Of a DNA stretch of 11,715 nucleotides, positions 1 through 8,405 are shown piece by piece; the stretch's first letter is position 1; each line of letters opens with the position of its first letter. Below the pieces are notes generated by a model. It made no database searches. It was not told where the DNA came from and worked only from the letters and a program-made list of their open reading frames with translations. Source of the DNA: Phoronis ovalis (taxonomy: Eukaryota; Phoronida; Phoronidae); assembly GCA_028565635.1 (NCBI GenBank), contig JAOXYB010050858.1, positions 1-11,715 of the forward strand. Reading direction: 5' to 3'. Position numbers and translations under genes: made by a program.

Positions 1-34
1 AATGTAAAAAACAATAATGTTAAAAAAATATAAT

Positions 35-1355
35 CCTACACATTGGATGGGCATTAGACATGACAAATGTCTTGTTATCCAATCAGCTTTATATTTGGTA
101 CAGGGTAAATACAGGTCAAAGTGCAGGAATGACTTAATTTGGATCACTTCCAAGATGGCTGACTGGCAGCCATGTTTTCTCGAGATGTTAAGTCGCAATA
201 ACAGCATCATTTTTTATTTGATTTGGTTCATATTCGGCACAGGGCAAGTAAAGGTCAAAGCATAGGATAGGTATAATTTTGAATTGGATTACTTTCAATA
301 TGGCTGTATGATGGTCATGTTTGTTCCTGAGAGCACGTTACATTGCGCCCATTCCAAAAAAGACAAAACATTGAGTGGACAATTCAAAGGTGGATTCATG
401 AAGGCCATAGGTTGGTGGGCGTATTAGGGTAGGTGTTATTTTATGTGTCGACAATTTTATGTTGTGCGTTATACTTTTTTGTATTGTGGTAATTGCTTCA
501 GTTTTTGATCAGCTTCATATTTGGTACAGGGTAAGTAAATGTCAAAATACAAATTGGTTATATTTTTGACCTGATCACGTCCAATATGACCAACTGGTAG
601 CCATGTTTGGTAGCCATCATTTTGTGTCCATTTTGAGAAAGATCAAGATTTGACTGGATGATTCAAAGGTTGATTCACGAAGGCCATAGTTTGATGGGTG
701 TATTAGGCTAGCTAGGTGACATTTTAAAATGACTGTGAGAGGTGGGTCAAATGCCAACACAAATCTTCCACATTTTGTTGTGGGTAATGCTTTCTTTGTC
801 TCGCAATAACTGCTTCCTTTTTATCCGATCAGCTTCATATTCGGTACAGGGTGAATACAGGTAAAAGTACATTTCAGTTACAAGTTTTAAAATTTGGATC
901 ACTTCCAAGGTGGCTGACTGTCAACCATCGTTGTTCATGCAGTTGTACATACCAACAACAGCTTAATCAGTATTTATCCAATGTGCTTCTTATTTCATAT
1001 TTACTATGGAGTAATTGCAGGTCAAAGTACAGGTCAGATGTAATTTTAACCCGGATTACTTTCAATATGGGATTTTAGAAAGACCTTGAAAAGTGGATCA
1101 AATGCTAATCAGAATCTTTGCTATTTTTTTGTGTGTAACACTTTGTCTTGCAAGAACTCCTTCAGTTTTTATTAGATCAGCTTTATATTCACTACATGGT
1201 TAATACATGTCAATGTTGGTTATAATTTGTCTGATTATGGCCAACTGGCAGCCATGTTTGTTCCTGAGAGGATATGTCACATGGAGCAATGAGCCGGATT
1301 GACAAGCCATTGACTAGACAATTTGAAGGTGGATTCATTAAGGCCATAGGTGGGA
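35..1355 (+). repeat. left array of satellite-like units with hairpin modules
   Basis: Diverged tandem units share anchors such as CAGCTTCATATTCGGTACAG, GAAGGCCATAG, and a hairpin module ATGGCTGACTGGCAGCCAT. The anchor ATATT(C/T) recurs at 91, 230, 517, 837, 997 and 1185, giving spacings of 139, 287, 320, 160 and 188. Short and long units therefore alternate, and one super-period (91 to 837) is 746 bp. Hairpin modules lie near 152-176, 297-322, 582-607, 906-931 and 1236-1260, most of them imperfect. The same units occur in reverse orientation at 2567-4190. The array ends abruptly near 1355, after AAGGCCATAGGTGGGA. Confidence 0.85.
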
Positions 1356-1510
1356 TTTTTGAATATCTTTTTATCCAAGGAATATGCAAATAAAATGTGT
1401 CCTTGTACAACATAAGAAAAACAAATGTCTGTGTAATATATCCTATGGTGAGATTACAATGTTCATCGATATCAATATGAGAAAGAGACGAAAACATGTT
1501 TATACCTAAT
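1356..1510. other. unassigned sequence between array and direct repeat
   Basis: AT-rich sequence that I cannot assign to the satellite units or to the Penelope-like remnant. It may be diverged element sequence. The minus-strand open frame crossing it also runs through repeat units and shows no protein motif. Confidence 0.5.
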
Positions 1511-1730
1511 TAAGGTAGCTCAATTTATTCACACTCAGTTAAGACTAAGCTACATCCTTGTTACATTTAAATAAAAATTGGTAAAAAATTTGCATCTCAT
1601 TTTTTTCACACAAACTAAATGTTTTCTGAAACTTCAACATTCATGCTGTGTCATGTGGTATTTTTGGAATCGTGTATGCAACAAATGAAATTTAATTAAC
1701 GTTTGATGACACCTCATGAAACTCATAAGG
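1511..1730 (+). repeat. left copy of a ~200-bp direct repeat
   Basis: This segment matches 2381-2566 in the same orientation. Shared pieces in order are TTAAG(A/G)CTAAG, TTTAAATAAAAATT, CATTTTTTTCAC, TGTTTTCT(G/A)AAACTT, AACATTCA and GAAATTTAATTA(A/G)CGTTT. Small indels separate the copies, so the duplication is old. The repeats bracket the reverse transcriptase remnant, which recalls the terminal repeats (pLTRs) of Penelope-like elements, although another repeat family interrupted by the remnant is possible. Confidence 0.75.
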
Positions 1731-1810
1731 TACATCCTGCAGATATAAATTCAAGCTAACTGGATTAAAAAGAAATAAACAATACCCCCTACTACAGTTT
1801 TTACTTATAG

Positions 1811-1863
1811 GTGTGAAATACGTGAAAAATACATGCATTTAGCTAGCATTTTGCATTTCACAC
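1811..1863. repeat. short inverted repeat
   Basis: GTGTGAAAT at 1811-1819 is the exact reverse complement of ATTTCACAC at 1855-1863, with a 35-nt loop that itself holds ATGCATTTAGCTAGCATTTT. It lies between the left direct repeat and the reverse transcriptase remnant. No function can be assigned. Confidence 0.5.
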
Positions 1864-1937
1864 ATGGACCAGTCTAATACTTGTAGGTATTTGAATAATG
1901 CCCATTGAGAGTAATAATACACAGTGCAGGACATCCA

Positions 1938-2396
1938 ACAGAAAAATTACCTGAAATTGCTGAAAAAGAGTATGTAAAATATCGAACACACCAAAATCTA
2001 TATCAACTAAATCAATACAATTCTGCATGGACATAAAGAAATTGTACCCAAGTGTACCAAAAGAAGAACCAGAAGGATGTAGAAAGACAAAATGAAAGAA
2101 ATAAAGAAACTATATGTACAGAAAGGATAATGGATATGATAAAATTGACAATAGAAAATAGTAATTTCACATTTAAAAACAATCACTATATACAGAACGA
2201 TGGCACAGCAATAACAGGAACAAAACTAGGGTGAGTGGGAAACCAGATTAATGGGGAAGGCAGACAAAATTATACTTCAGATTTGTAGATGACATTGTAT
2301 ATTATAGGATTATGGCGATGCAGGAACTATTGAGGAACTAATAGAGCTTCATGCAATTGCGAATAAAATACAAAATGTACAAGTTGACTTAAGGCT
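1938..2396 (+). pseudogene. decayed Penelope-like reverse transcriptase fragment
   Basis: Pieces of a reverse transcriptase palm appear in order but in different frames. Around 2027-2059 the frame reads MDIKKLYPSVP, matching motif A with its catalytic Asp. At 2127-2231 another frame reads TERIMDMIKLTIENSNFTFK and then HYIQNDGTAITGTKLG, matching motif B. At 2276-2305 a third segment reads FRFVDDIVYY, matching motif C with the Asp pair. From 2314 yet another frame reads GTIEELIELH and ends QVDLR, resembling motif D. The style ('LYPSVP', 'GTAIG..LG', 'VDD', 'VDLR') is that of Penelope-like elements rather than LINE or LTR polymerases. Frameshifts between motifs A, B, C and D, and the damage after motif B, mean it cannot make a working enzyme. 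No GIY-YIG endonuclease domain is visible; the coding trace stops where the right direct repeat begins. Confidence 0.75.
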
Positions 2397-2566
2397 AAGT
2401 TAGACCCTCCTCGTTTAAATAAAAATTTGTGAAAAATCCGAATTACATTTTTTTCACTCAAAAGATATGTTTTCTAAAACTTTAACATTCAAGCTATGTC
2501 ATAATGGTATTGTCAAACTGTTGTGTAAAATGTATGAAATTTAATTAGCGTTTAATTACACATAAT
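2381..2566 (+). repeat. right copy of the ~200-bp direct repeat
   Basis: This is the partner of 1511-1730, in the same orientation. It overlaps the last codons of the reverse transcriptase remnant (TTAAGGCTAAG). It ends where a satellite unit resumes mid-hairpin (ATATTGAAAGTAATCTAGGT), suggesting that the whole 1.5-2.57 kb block interrupts an older satellite unit. Confidence 0.75.
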
Positions 2567-4190
2567 TCATATTGAAAGTAATCTAGGTGAACATTACCCA
2601 TGGTTTGTACTGCGATCTTGACTTACTCTGTGCCGAATATGAAACTGCTTGGATAAAAGCTGAAGTTGTTATTATGACATGCAATCTCGCAAACCAACAT
2701 GGCCGCCAGTCGGCCATGTTGGAAGTAATTCGGGTCAATATTACATAAAACCTGTACTTTGCCCTGTAGTTACTTGTAGTGAATATGGAGCTGATCGGAT
2801 AAAAACTGACGCAGTTATTGCGAGACAAAGAAAGTGTTATGCACGGTAAAAAATGTCAAAATATCGTACCAGCATTTGACCGGCTTCTATGGGCTTCCTA
2901 GACCCACCTTTGAATCGTCCATGTAGCGCTTCGTCTTCGCGGCTATAGACGCAACGTTATGTACCCTCTCGGGAACAAACATGGTCACCAGTCGGCCATA
3001 TTGGAAGTAATCCGGGTCTATATGATACATAACCTGTACTTATTCTGTACCGAATATGGAGCTAATCGGATAAAACTTAAGCAGTTATTGCAAGACAAAC
3101 AAAGTGTTGCGCACGGCAAAAAATGTTGAAGTTTCGTAACGGCATTTGACCTACTTGTCAAGGTCATTTTAACATGTCACATAGCCTATTACGCCCATCA
3201 ACCTATAGTCTTCCTAGATCCACCTATGAATCGTCCAGGTAGGGGTTTGTCTTCGCGGCTATAAACGCAATGTTACGTGCCCTCTCGAGAACAAAGATGG
3301 CCACCAGTCGGCCATATTGGAAGTAATCTAGGTCAAAAGTATACATAGCATGTACTACGGACTGGACTTACTCTGTGCCGAATATGAAACTGATCGGATA
3401 AAAACTGAAGGTGTTATTATGACGTGTAATCTTGCGAACCAACATGGCCGCCAGTTGGCCATTTTGAAAGTAATCTGGGTCATTATTACATATAACTTGT
3501 ACTTTGTCCTGTACTTACTGTGTACTGAACATGGAGCTGATCGGATAAAAACTAAAGCAATTTTTGTGAGAGAAAGAAAATGTTACGCACCACAAAAAAT
3601 GTCCAAGAATCGTTGCCGCATTTGACCTACTTGTCAAGGTCTTTTTCAAATGTCACTTAGCCTATTACACCCACCAGTCTATGGCCATCTTGAGAAATGA
3701 TCCAGGTTAAAATTATAATCGACCTGTATTCTGACCTGTATTTACCCTGTTCCACACGTGAAGCTGATCGAATAAAAACTGAAGCAGATATTGCGAGACA
3801 AATAAAGTGTTATGCATATCAAAAAATGTCGAAGATTCGTAATGGCATTTGACCTACTTGTCAAGGTCATTTTAAAATGTCACCTAGCCTATTACGCCCA
3901 GCAACCTATGGCCTTATTAGAGCCACCTTTAAATCGTCCAGGTGGTGCTTCGTCTTTGCGGCTATAAACGCAGGAAGAAACATGGACATCAGTCGGCCAT
4001 ATTGGAAGTAATCAAGGTCAAACGTATAACCGACCTGCACTTTGACTTGTATTTACCCTGTACCGAATATGAAGCTGATCGGGTAAAAATTGAAGCTGTT
4101 ATCGCTAGACAAAGGAAAGTGTTACATACGATGACAACGACAACTCCTTCACTACGGCTATATGCCCAGCCACTATGTGGATGGGAATAA
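2567..4190 (-). repeat. right array of satellite-like units, inverted relative to the left array
   Basis: The same units as at 35-1355 occur here in opposite orientation. The anchor GAATAT (or its diverged form) lies at 2635, 2781, 3052, 3380, 3527, 3754 and 4065, giving spacings of 146, 271, 328, 147, 227 and 311. These form two super-periods of 745 and 685 bp. Long units contain GACCTACTTGTCAAGGTCAT, CCTAGCCTATTACGCCCA and TCGTCTTCGCGGCTATA; short units lack these. Hairpin modules sit near 2694-2722, 2978-3005, 3293-3320, 3439-3466 and 3978-4005. Open frames across the array follow the repeats and show no conserved protein. The array ends at CACTATGTGGATGGGAATAA near 4190. Confidence 0.88.
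2694..2722. repeat. perfect 11-bp hairpin of the satellite unit
   Basis: CCAACATGGCC at 2694-2704 and GGCCATGTTGG at 2712-2722 are exact reverse complements around the loop GCCAGTC. It is the best-preserved example of the module, which recurs with one to a few mismatches in about eleven other units of this window. The module sits between AACAAAC or GCGAAC and GGAAGTAATC in most right-arm units. Confidence 0.85.
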
Positions 4191-4570
4191 AAAGTAAATA
4201 TCTAAATAGTAATTATAGTTCGGATACAATCATGTTTTATTATGCTGTCCTGCAGCAGTAACATTCAATACAATCAATTTAAAAATGGATAAATACAAAT
4301 ATACAAACGCTTCATGACTCAGCAACTATTAAAAATAGATATTTATACGCACAATGTATACTAGGATTTTCAGCAAATAACTCTCAAATTTTGCAGAAAA
4401 GAAATATACACCTAAACTTAAAATACCAAATTCAAACATACATGACCACACAGACACAAGCTAAAGATTAATAATTGTTTATTTATATGCCCGTTTGTAA
4501 AATGTTAAGCACTAGAATTGTATGTTCTACATTCTTTTAGGTCATTTGCACTATTTCATGCAGACAAAGT
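4191..4570. other. AT-rich stretch without recognised feature
   Basis: No open frame with family features and no clear copy of the local repeats was found. It holds two minus-strand AATAAA signals (4241-4236, 4483-4478), one of which may end the minus-strand gene. Confidence 0.5.
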
Positions 4571-5312
4571 GTTATTGCCAAGTTCCCCAGGGGTGGCAGG
4601 CAATAGGAAAGTGGGTACTCATGTTCCAATATGGCTCTTTCAAAAAAAATAACACCCTAAGGGAGTCGTTATATTGTCATTATATAAAAACAACCCGTTG
4701 TAGTCACCTGTTGATAAAAAAATTTTTATCGACAACCCTAACGAAGTGAAACCTCAAGGGGCAACCCAAACAAAGTGTCATACCTGAAAAAATTATCCCT
4801 TTTCACAATTTTTGGGCAAAAACATACCCAAAGAGCGTAACGCGTGTTACACTCAGACGGCTAAAAAATATACCCTTTCACACCAAAATTTGTTGGAACA
4901 TGAGAACCCACTTTTATACTGGCTGCCCCCCAGGCCAAGTTCGTTCACTTAACCCTGTGAAACCATTTGTGGTAACCAGTATATTGTGGTTAAATGTAGC
5001 AGTAAAAATATAATTATTACTTGAGCAGAATTTGAAAGAATTATGTTGATCAAGGGTGATCAATTTGGATATGCAGGCATAAGTGTAATGGTATACGATA
5101 CATCTTGAACATAGTTATATAATAATGCAGAAAGTAACTTTTGTGCTTTTGTATTCAATTTTCACTTTTGTAGAAATCAACTGTTTGCTCCCTTTCGTTC
5201 AAACTATATCCTAATGTAATGGAGTACAAGGATTATTACAAATATAAAATTAGTAAAGTCCAAAAAATGATATTAGGCTGTCTATTTTTAGATAAAGAAC
5301 CTCTACACAAAA
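4478..5312 (-). other. probable 3' UTR and polyadenylation region
   Basis: On the minus strand beyond the stop codon, no AATAAA or ATTAAA is visible by eye until AATAAA at 4483-4478; another AATAAA lies at 4241-4236. A variant AATACA sits at 5155-5150 and would give a much shorter UTR of about 160 nt. If the canonical site is used, the transcript would include the foldback element at 4578-4942, which could form a long stem. The end of the gene cannot be fixed from sequence alone. Confidence 0.35.
4578..4942. mobile_element. foldback (MITE-like) element
   Basis: A short forward segment (4578-4650, starting CCAAGTTCCCCAGGGGTGGC) faces a longer inverted copy (4942 back to about 4735). Both arms contain the equivalent of GTGGGT(A/T)CTCATGTTCCAA. 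The inverted copy carries GTGAAAGGGTATATTTTTT and ACACGCGTTACGC when read on the minus strand. A third copy lies at 9505-9716. The centre has a further stem, GTTGATAAAAA facing TTTTTATCGACAAC (4710-4736). There is no coding capacity, so it would be non-autonomous. Whether the arms are true terminal inverted repeats or two separate insertions is unclear; I could not define target-site duplications. Confidence 0.65.
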
Positions 5313-5708
5313 CTAAACTTTAGCCTGCATTGATCGACTTACACTCCTTATGCCAGCACCGAAATTGTCCCATTTTTGTGGATATTTTCTACAGTATATT
5401 ACTGTTCCAAGTACAATCGTAATTACAATCAAGACAGCTAGCACAATACCAATTATAACACCAGCTGAAGATACAGTTCGAGCTACAAAGACACCACCCT
5501 CCCTGGCATTAAACTGTGCATACCCATCAACCACTTCTGCATCAATACGTGTCCATGTGGCAAAGTTCTCCGGATTGGAATAATATATGTGTATCTCAGA
5601 ATTAGATGAATCATCAACCTTTATTTTCATTCCAAATGACTTGTCAACAGACGTTAATTCTGATGCTGGGTACAGCACAATAAACTTGCTAGCAAATCCA
5701 TCACCGAC
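5313..5708 (-). CDS. DD3-3-like protein, last exon with membrane anchor
   Basis: This terminal exon encodes 131 residues and a stop. The acceptor is TTTTGTGTTACAG (AG at 5710-5709), and the first codon is GTC in phase 0, matching the preceding exon's end. Residues 1-80 look extracellular and beta-rich, for example VDDSSNSEIHIYYSNPENFA and the end EGGVFVART. Residues about 84-105 are an uninterrupted hydrophobic stretch typical of a single membrane-spanning helix. A tail of about 25 residues follows (CRKYPQKWDNFGAGIR...QAKV), rich in Lys and Arg, as expected for a cytoplasmic end. The inferred topology is type I: extracellular N-terminal part, one anchor, short basic tail. No kinase, ITAM or other signalling motif is visible. 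An in-frame ATG three codons upstream of the exon lies in the intron and is not a start. Confidence 0.82.
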   Translation of the reverse strand, partial: VGDGFASKFIVLYPASELTSVDKSFGMKIKVDDSSNSEIHIYYSNPENFATWTRIDAEVVDGYAQFNAREGGVFVARTVSSAGVIIGIVLAVLIVITIVLGTVIYCRKYPQKWDNFGAGIRSVSRSMQAKV

Positions 5709-6109
5709 CTGTAACACAAAACAAGTGAAACTCTTGCATACTTAACACAAAATAACTTTTATGACATTGTTATTTGTCTTATATAACTTTCTTTATAATT
5801 TTACTAATCAAAATGAAGAGATCGTAAATGTATACATTTTTGGAAAGATTGCACTTTAAAGCTTATAAATCCAAGCGACAAAAAGGTTTCTATGATCTAA
5901 CAATTAGCCATTTTGGAAATCAGCAGCTAAAATCAACTTTATCTGTACTTGGGCACTTATTACGGTCATCTCAGTTGCATCATCATCTATTCAGTAATAT
6001 CTCCCTTGTGAAACACTAGCAAAATTAATGGAGGATGCAGTTCAACAGTCTTCAAAACCAACTTCTAACCAACTATTTATCTCTAATAAGCAGTTTAGCT
6101 TACTGACGC

Positions 6110-6350
6110 TTCTGAATCAGAATCAGGCCTGATGCACTAGCTAATTATGCTGTTGAACGCTATAGTATGCTTTGTTCTTTCAAAGATAACACTTCCTTAT
6201 TGTGAACATCTCAAGCTGCTGAGAAAATTAGTTTTAAATATTATGCTGGAGGACAGCTACAACAAAAACAAGGCCCATATCTGTTAAAAAGAGGAATGAA
6301 TCCAAAAGTATTTTTACAGGATAATTATACGTACAGCTTACAAAATTTAT
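6110..6350 (+). pseudogene. possible eroded retroelement ORF fragment
   Basis: One frame reads IRIRPDALANYAVERYSMLC, followed after a stop, in another frame, by KISFKYYAGGQLQQKQGPYL and KRGMNPKVF. The order of an 'R-I-R-P' motif, a short gap and then a Gln/Gly-rich segment recalls the gag-like region of tyrosine-recombinase retroelements. The similarity is weak and remembered, there are stops and a frame change, and no polymerase or recombinase part is nearby. It could equally be chance coding-like sequence. Confidence 0.22.
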
Positions 6351-6486
6351 TGCCAAATACATATACTGAAGGACTAATTACACAACATTACAAACAAAAG
6401 GTCTGTTTTTGCAGACAGCTCCCCATCACACTTCAAATTGTCCATGATACACTTCATCATTGTGGCTATACATGTAACATGATATA

Positions 6487-6905
6487 CTATCTAATGCATA
6501 TTTGACCTATATTTATGCTGCACCAAAATATAAAGCTGATCTCATAAACACTAAAGCTGTTATTAGGGTACCATCTCGAGAACAAACATGACTGCCAGTT
6601 GGCCATGTTGGAATCAATAACGTACTTGACCTGTACTTTGGCCTCTATTTTTTTAATTAAAGTGATCACTCTATGTAGCAGAGTTTTCAAGATCTCAGCA
6701 AAAACAGTTTTGATGACCACAAAAAATTGCCAAATTGTCTACTTTGAAAAATCATTCAAAAATACCACCTAGCCTATAACACCCACAAATCTATGGCCTT
6801 CTTAAAACCAAACAATCGTCTCTTTGAGACCATACACATACCACGAGGTACTGCTTCGGGAACAAACATGGTCGTCAGTCGGCCATATTAGATCTGTAAT
6901 TTGAC
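6487..6905 (-). repeat. two interspersed satellite units in the intron
   Basis: Pieces of the 35-4190 repeat occur here in the right-arm orientation. They include AAGCTGATC...ATAAACACTAAAGCTGTTATT, the hairpin module at 6584-6611 (CATG...CCAGTTGGCCATGTTGG), CACCTAGCCTATAACACCCA, and a second hairpin near 6861-6890. The units are more diverged than those in the arrays. They show that the family is dispersed in the genome and not confined to one array. Confidence 0.75.
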
Positions 6906-7492
6906 ATTTATTTACCCGTGGGAAATAGGTTTAGAATTACTGTAAAGTTCAATTTTTTTTGTATGTCTTCTCAATTGACACATGTAATATCTTTTTCAGT
7001 GGCTTCGTATGCAGCCTGGAGATAACGTCACAAAACCCAAAAGTATTTCCCCGGTATAAAAGTTTCTGTTAAAAAGCTATGCTATACTCTGTACAGATAA
7101 AACAAACTGGTAAACACCCCCCAAAATTACGGATTCATTTGCCGGTTCCCGCTAACAAAAATTTCGCATTTAAAATCAACTTTTACTATTTTATAAATAA
7201 ATCTACCTTTGCAAATGCAAAACTTTCCAAACATATAGATTCTTATGCGTTCTGCATCAGAGATTCTGTTTTACTGATTTTTGTCTACTTATGTCCCTTT
7301 ACTTTAGTACCATTGATGTCAAAAAAGAGGTCTCTTCACAAACAGGACAGGCTTTTTTTTTTGTAGGAGATCCGTCTACTTTACGCTCATTTTATAAATA
7401 CACTTAAAAATGAATAAATTTAACAGTAACAGTAACTGATTCCTGAACTCATTTTATCTGCAGTTATTCATTGTACAGTATTATGTACTTAC

Positions 7493-7610
7493 TGACATTT
7501 CCCTGCCCACAGATTTCATTTTCTCCAAGCCATCTTCTGGATGCCAAGCTTCCATTGTAAGTGTGTGTAATTGAAGGAACACCCCACGATCTACTGCAAC
7601 TGAAGCTTCA
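7493..7610 (-). CDS. DD3-3-like protein, internal exon
   Basis: This 118-nt exon begins with one T that completes the upstream AC to ACT (Thr), continues with 39 codons, and ends in phase 0 at a strong GTAAGT donor (from 7492). The acceptor is TTATTTACAG, with a branch-point-like TACTAAT on the minus strand at 7633-7627. The product starts EASVAVDRGVFLQLHTLT and includes MEAWHPEDG. I recognise no catalytic or binding motif; it is probably part of the extracellular region. The other two frames fail: one meets a stop within the exon, and the other would give a TGA when joined to the last exon. Only this frame links all three exons, which is the main evidence that the exon is real. The flanking introns are about 2.8 kb upstream and 1.8 kb downstream. 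Confidence 0.72.
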
Positions 7611-7672
7611 CTGTAAATAAAGCAAGATTAGTATAAACAGGGGCTTCAGTGTACACAAGCATATATACCAGC

Positions 7673-7699
7673 GAGGCATGCCTCCCTCATGAAATGAGG
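7673..7699. repeat. two adjacent small palindromes
   Basis: GAGGCATGCCTC (7673-7684) is a perfect 12-bp palindrome. It is followed directly by CCTCAT-GAA-ATGAGG (7685-7699), a perfect 6-bp hairpin. They lie in the intron, about 60 bp upstream of the acceptor on the minus strand. A role in splicing or as an element end cannot be told from sequence. Confidence 0.5.
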
Positions 7700-7904
7700 T
7701 GTTTCCTTCTACAGTTTGACAGGAAACAACATGAATTCAATTTTAATGTTGACATTTTCATAACTATACTGAAATACTAAACAGAGCAAATTGATAAAAA
7801 ATGCACAAAACAATAATGATACAACAAAGATAATAGTTTGGGCTAATCAGTTTATTCTAATCAAAACTGAGAAAAATATGGGGAACCAATTACATACACA
7901 AAAG

Positions 7905-7985
7905 GAATGGGTTGACAAAGCGGCTAAAGAGGGGGGAGCGACCTCTGGAGTCCTACCTGTAAAATGCACTTAACTGTTAAGTTTC
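7905..7985 (-). repeat. short repeat, copy 1
   Basis: On the minus strand this reads AACAGTTAAG, then a frame encoding GRTPEVAPPSLAAL. The copy at 9245-9325 reads AACAGTTAAG and then GWPPISLPPLAAI in the same relative position. The match spans about 60-75 bp and both copies have the same orientation. It may be a second 5' fragment of the retroelement ORF that follows copy 2. Confidence 0.5.
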
Positions 7986-8405
7986 AATTTATGTATAGGC
8001 TGAAAAACTGAGTAGAGATAAATAAAACACAAAACAACATTGATACAATAAAGTAGAAATACCCAATGTCAACAAGTGAATGAAATGTCCCAGACATGAA
8101 TATTCTTACTAGGATGAAAAGCACTATAGCGTCGTAGACAGTAAATTCTCCACATCTGACAAAAAAATAGTGGACCAGACACGTACCTGCCCAGTAAACT
8201 AAATCACAGAGTTATGAAACTATGACATCAGACTAATGATGGCACAGTTACTGCTAATTTTTTTATGCGAGATGTTATCATTTCTCTAAAAGTATACCCT
8301 TGAGAGCATGTTGTAATCATAGGGTTTTGATATCTATTTTCAGTATGCAAAGACGGAAATGCATACAAATGTACCACAATCGTATTCTATATTTATACAA
8401 ATGAG

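Larger units (their letters stand above)
5709..7492 (-). other. intron between the last two recognised exons
   Basis: The donor is GTAAGT (from 7492) and the acceptor ends GTGTTACAG (5709). It contains a possible eroded ORF (about 6110-6350) and satellite-unit pieces (about 6487-6905). The stretches 5709-6040 and 6906-7492 hold nothing I can identify. A GGTATAAAAG at 7053-7062 and the 95-codon plus-strand frame after it have no supporting features. Confidence 0.7.

Noticed and set aside
17-265. 82-codon plus-strand frame at the left edge
   Set aside because: It lies within the left repeat array and reads through two units; no protein features.
2583-4190. Several open frames of 75-91 codons on both strands
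   Set aside because: They track repeat units, and their products are variants of one another (for example CTEYEAD/CAEYETD) because of the repeat, with no sign of a real protein.
2583-4190. CRISPR-like or bacterial repeat array
   Set aside because: Units are 145-330 bp, diverged and without short identical repeats and unique spacers. The context is a spliced eukaryotic gene.
5350-5583. Plus-strand open frame of 77 codons
   Set aside because: Antisense shadow of the last exon of the minus-strand gene, which has a membrane helix, a stop and matching splice phase.
7053-7366. TATA-like box (GGTATAAAAG) followed by a 95-codon plus-strand frame
   Set aside because: The ATG is only about 20 bp from the TATA-like sequence, too close for normal initiation upstream of it. 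The product has no recognised motif and the setting is an intron of the other strand.
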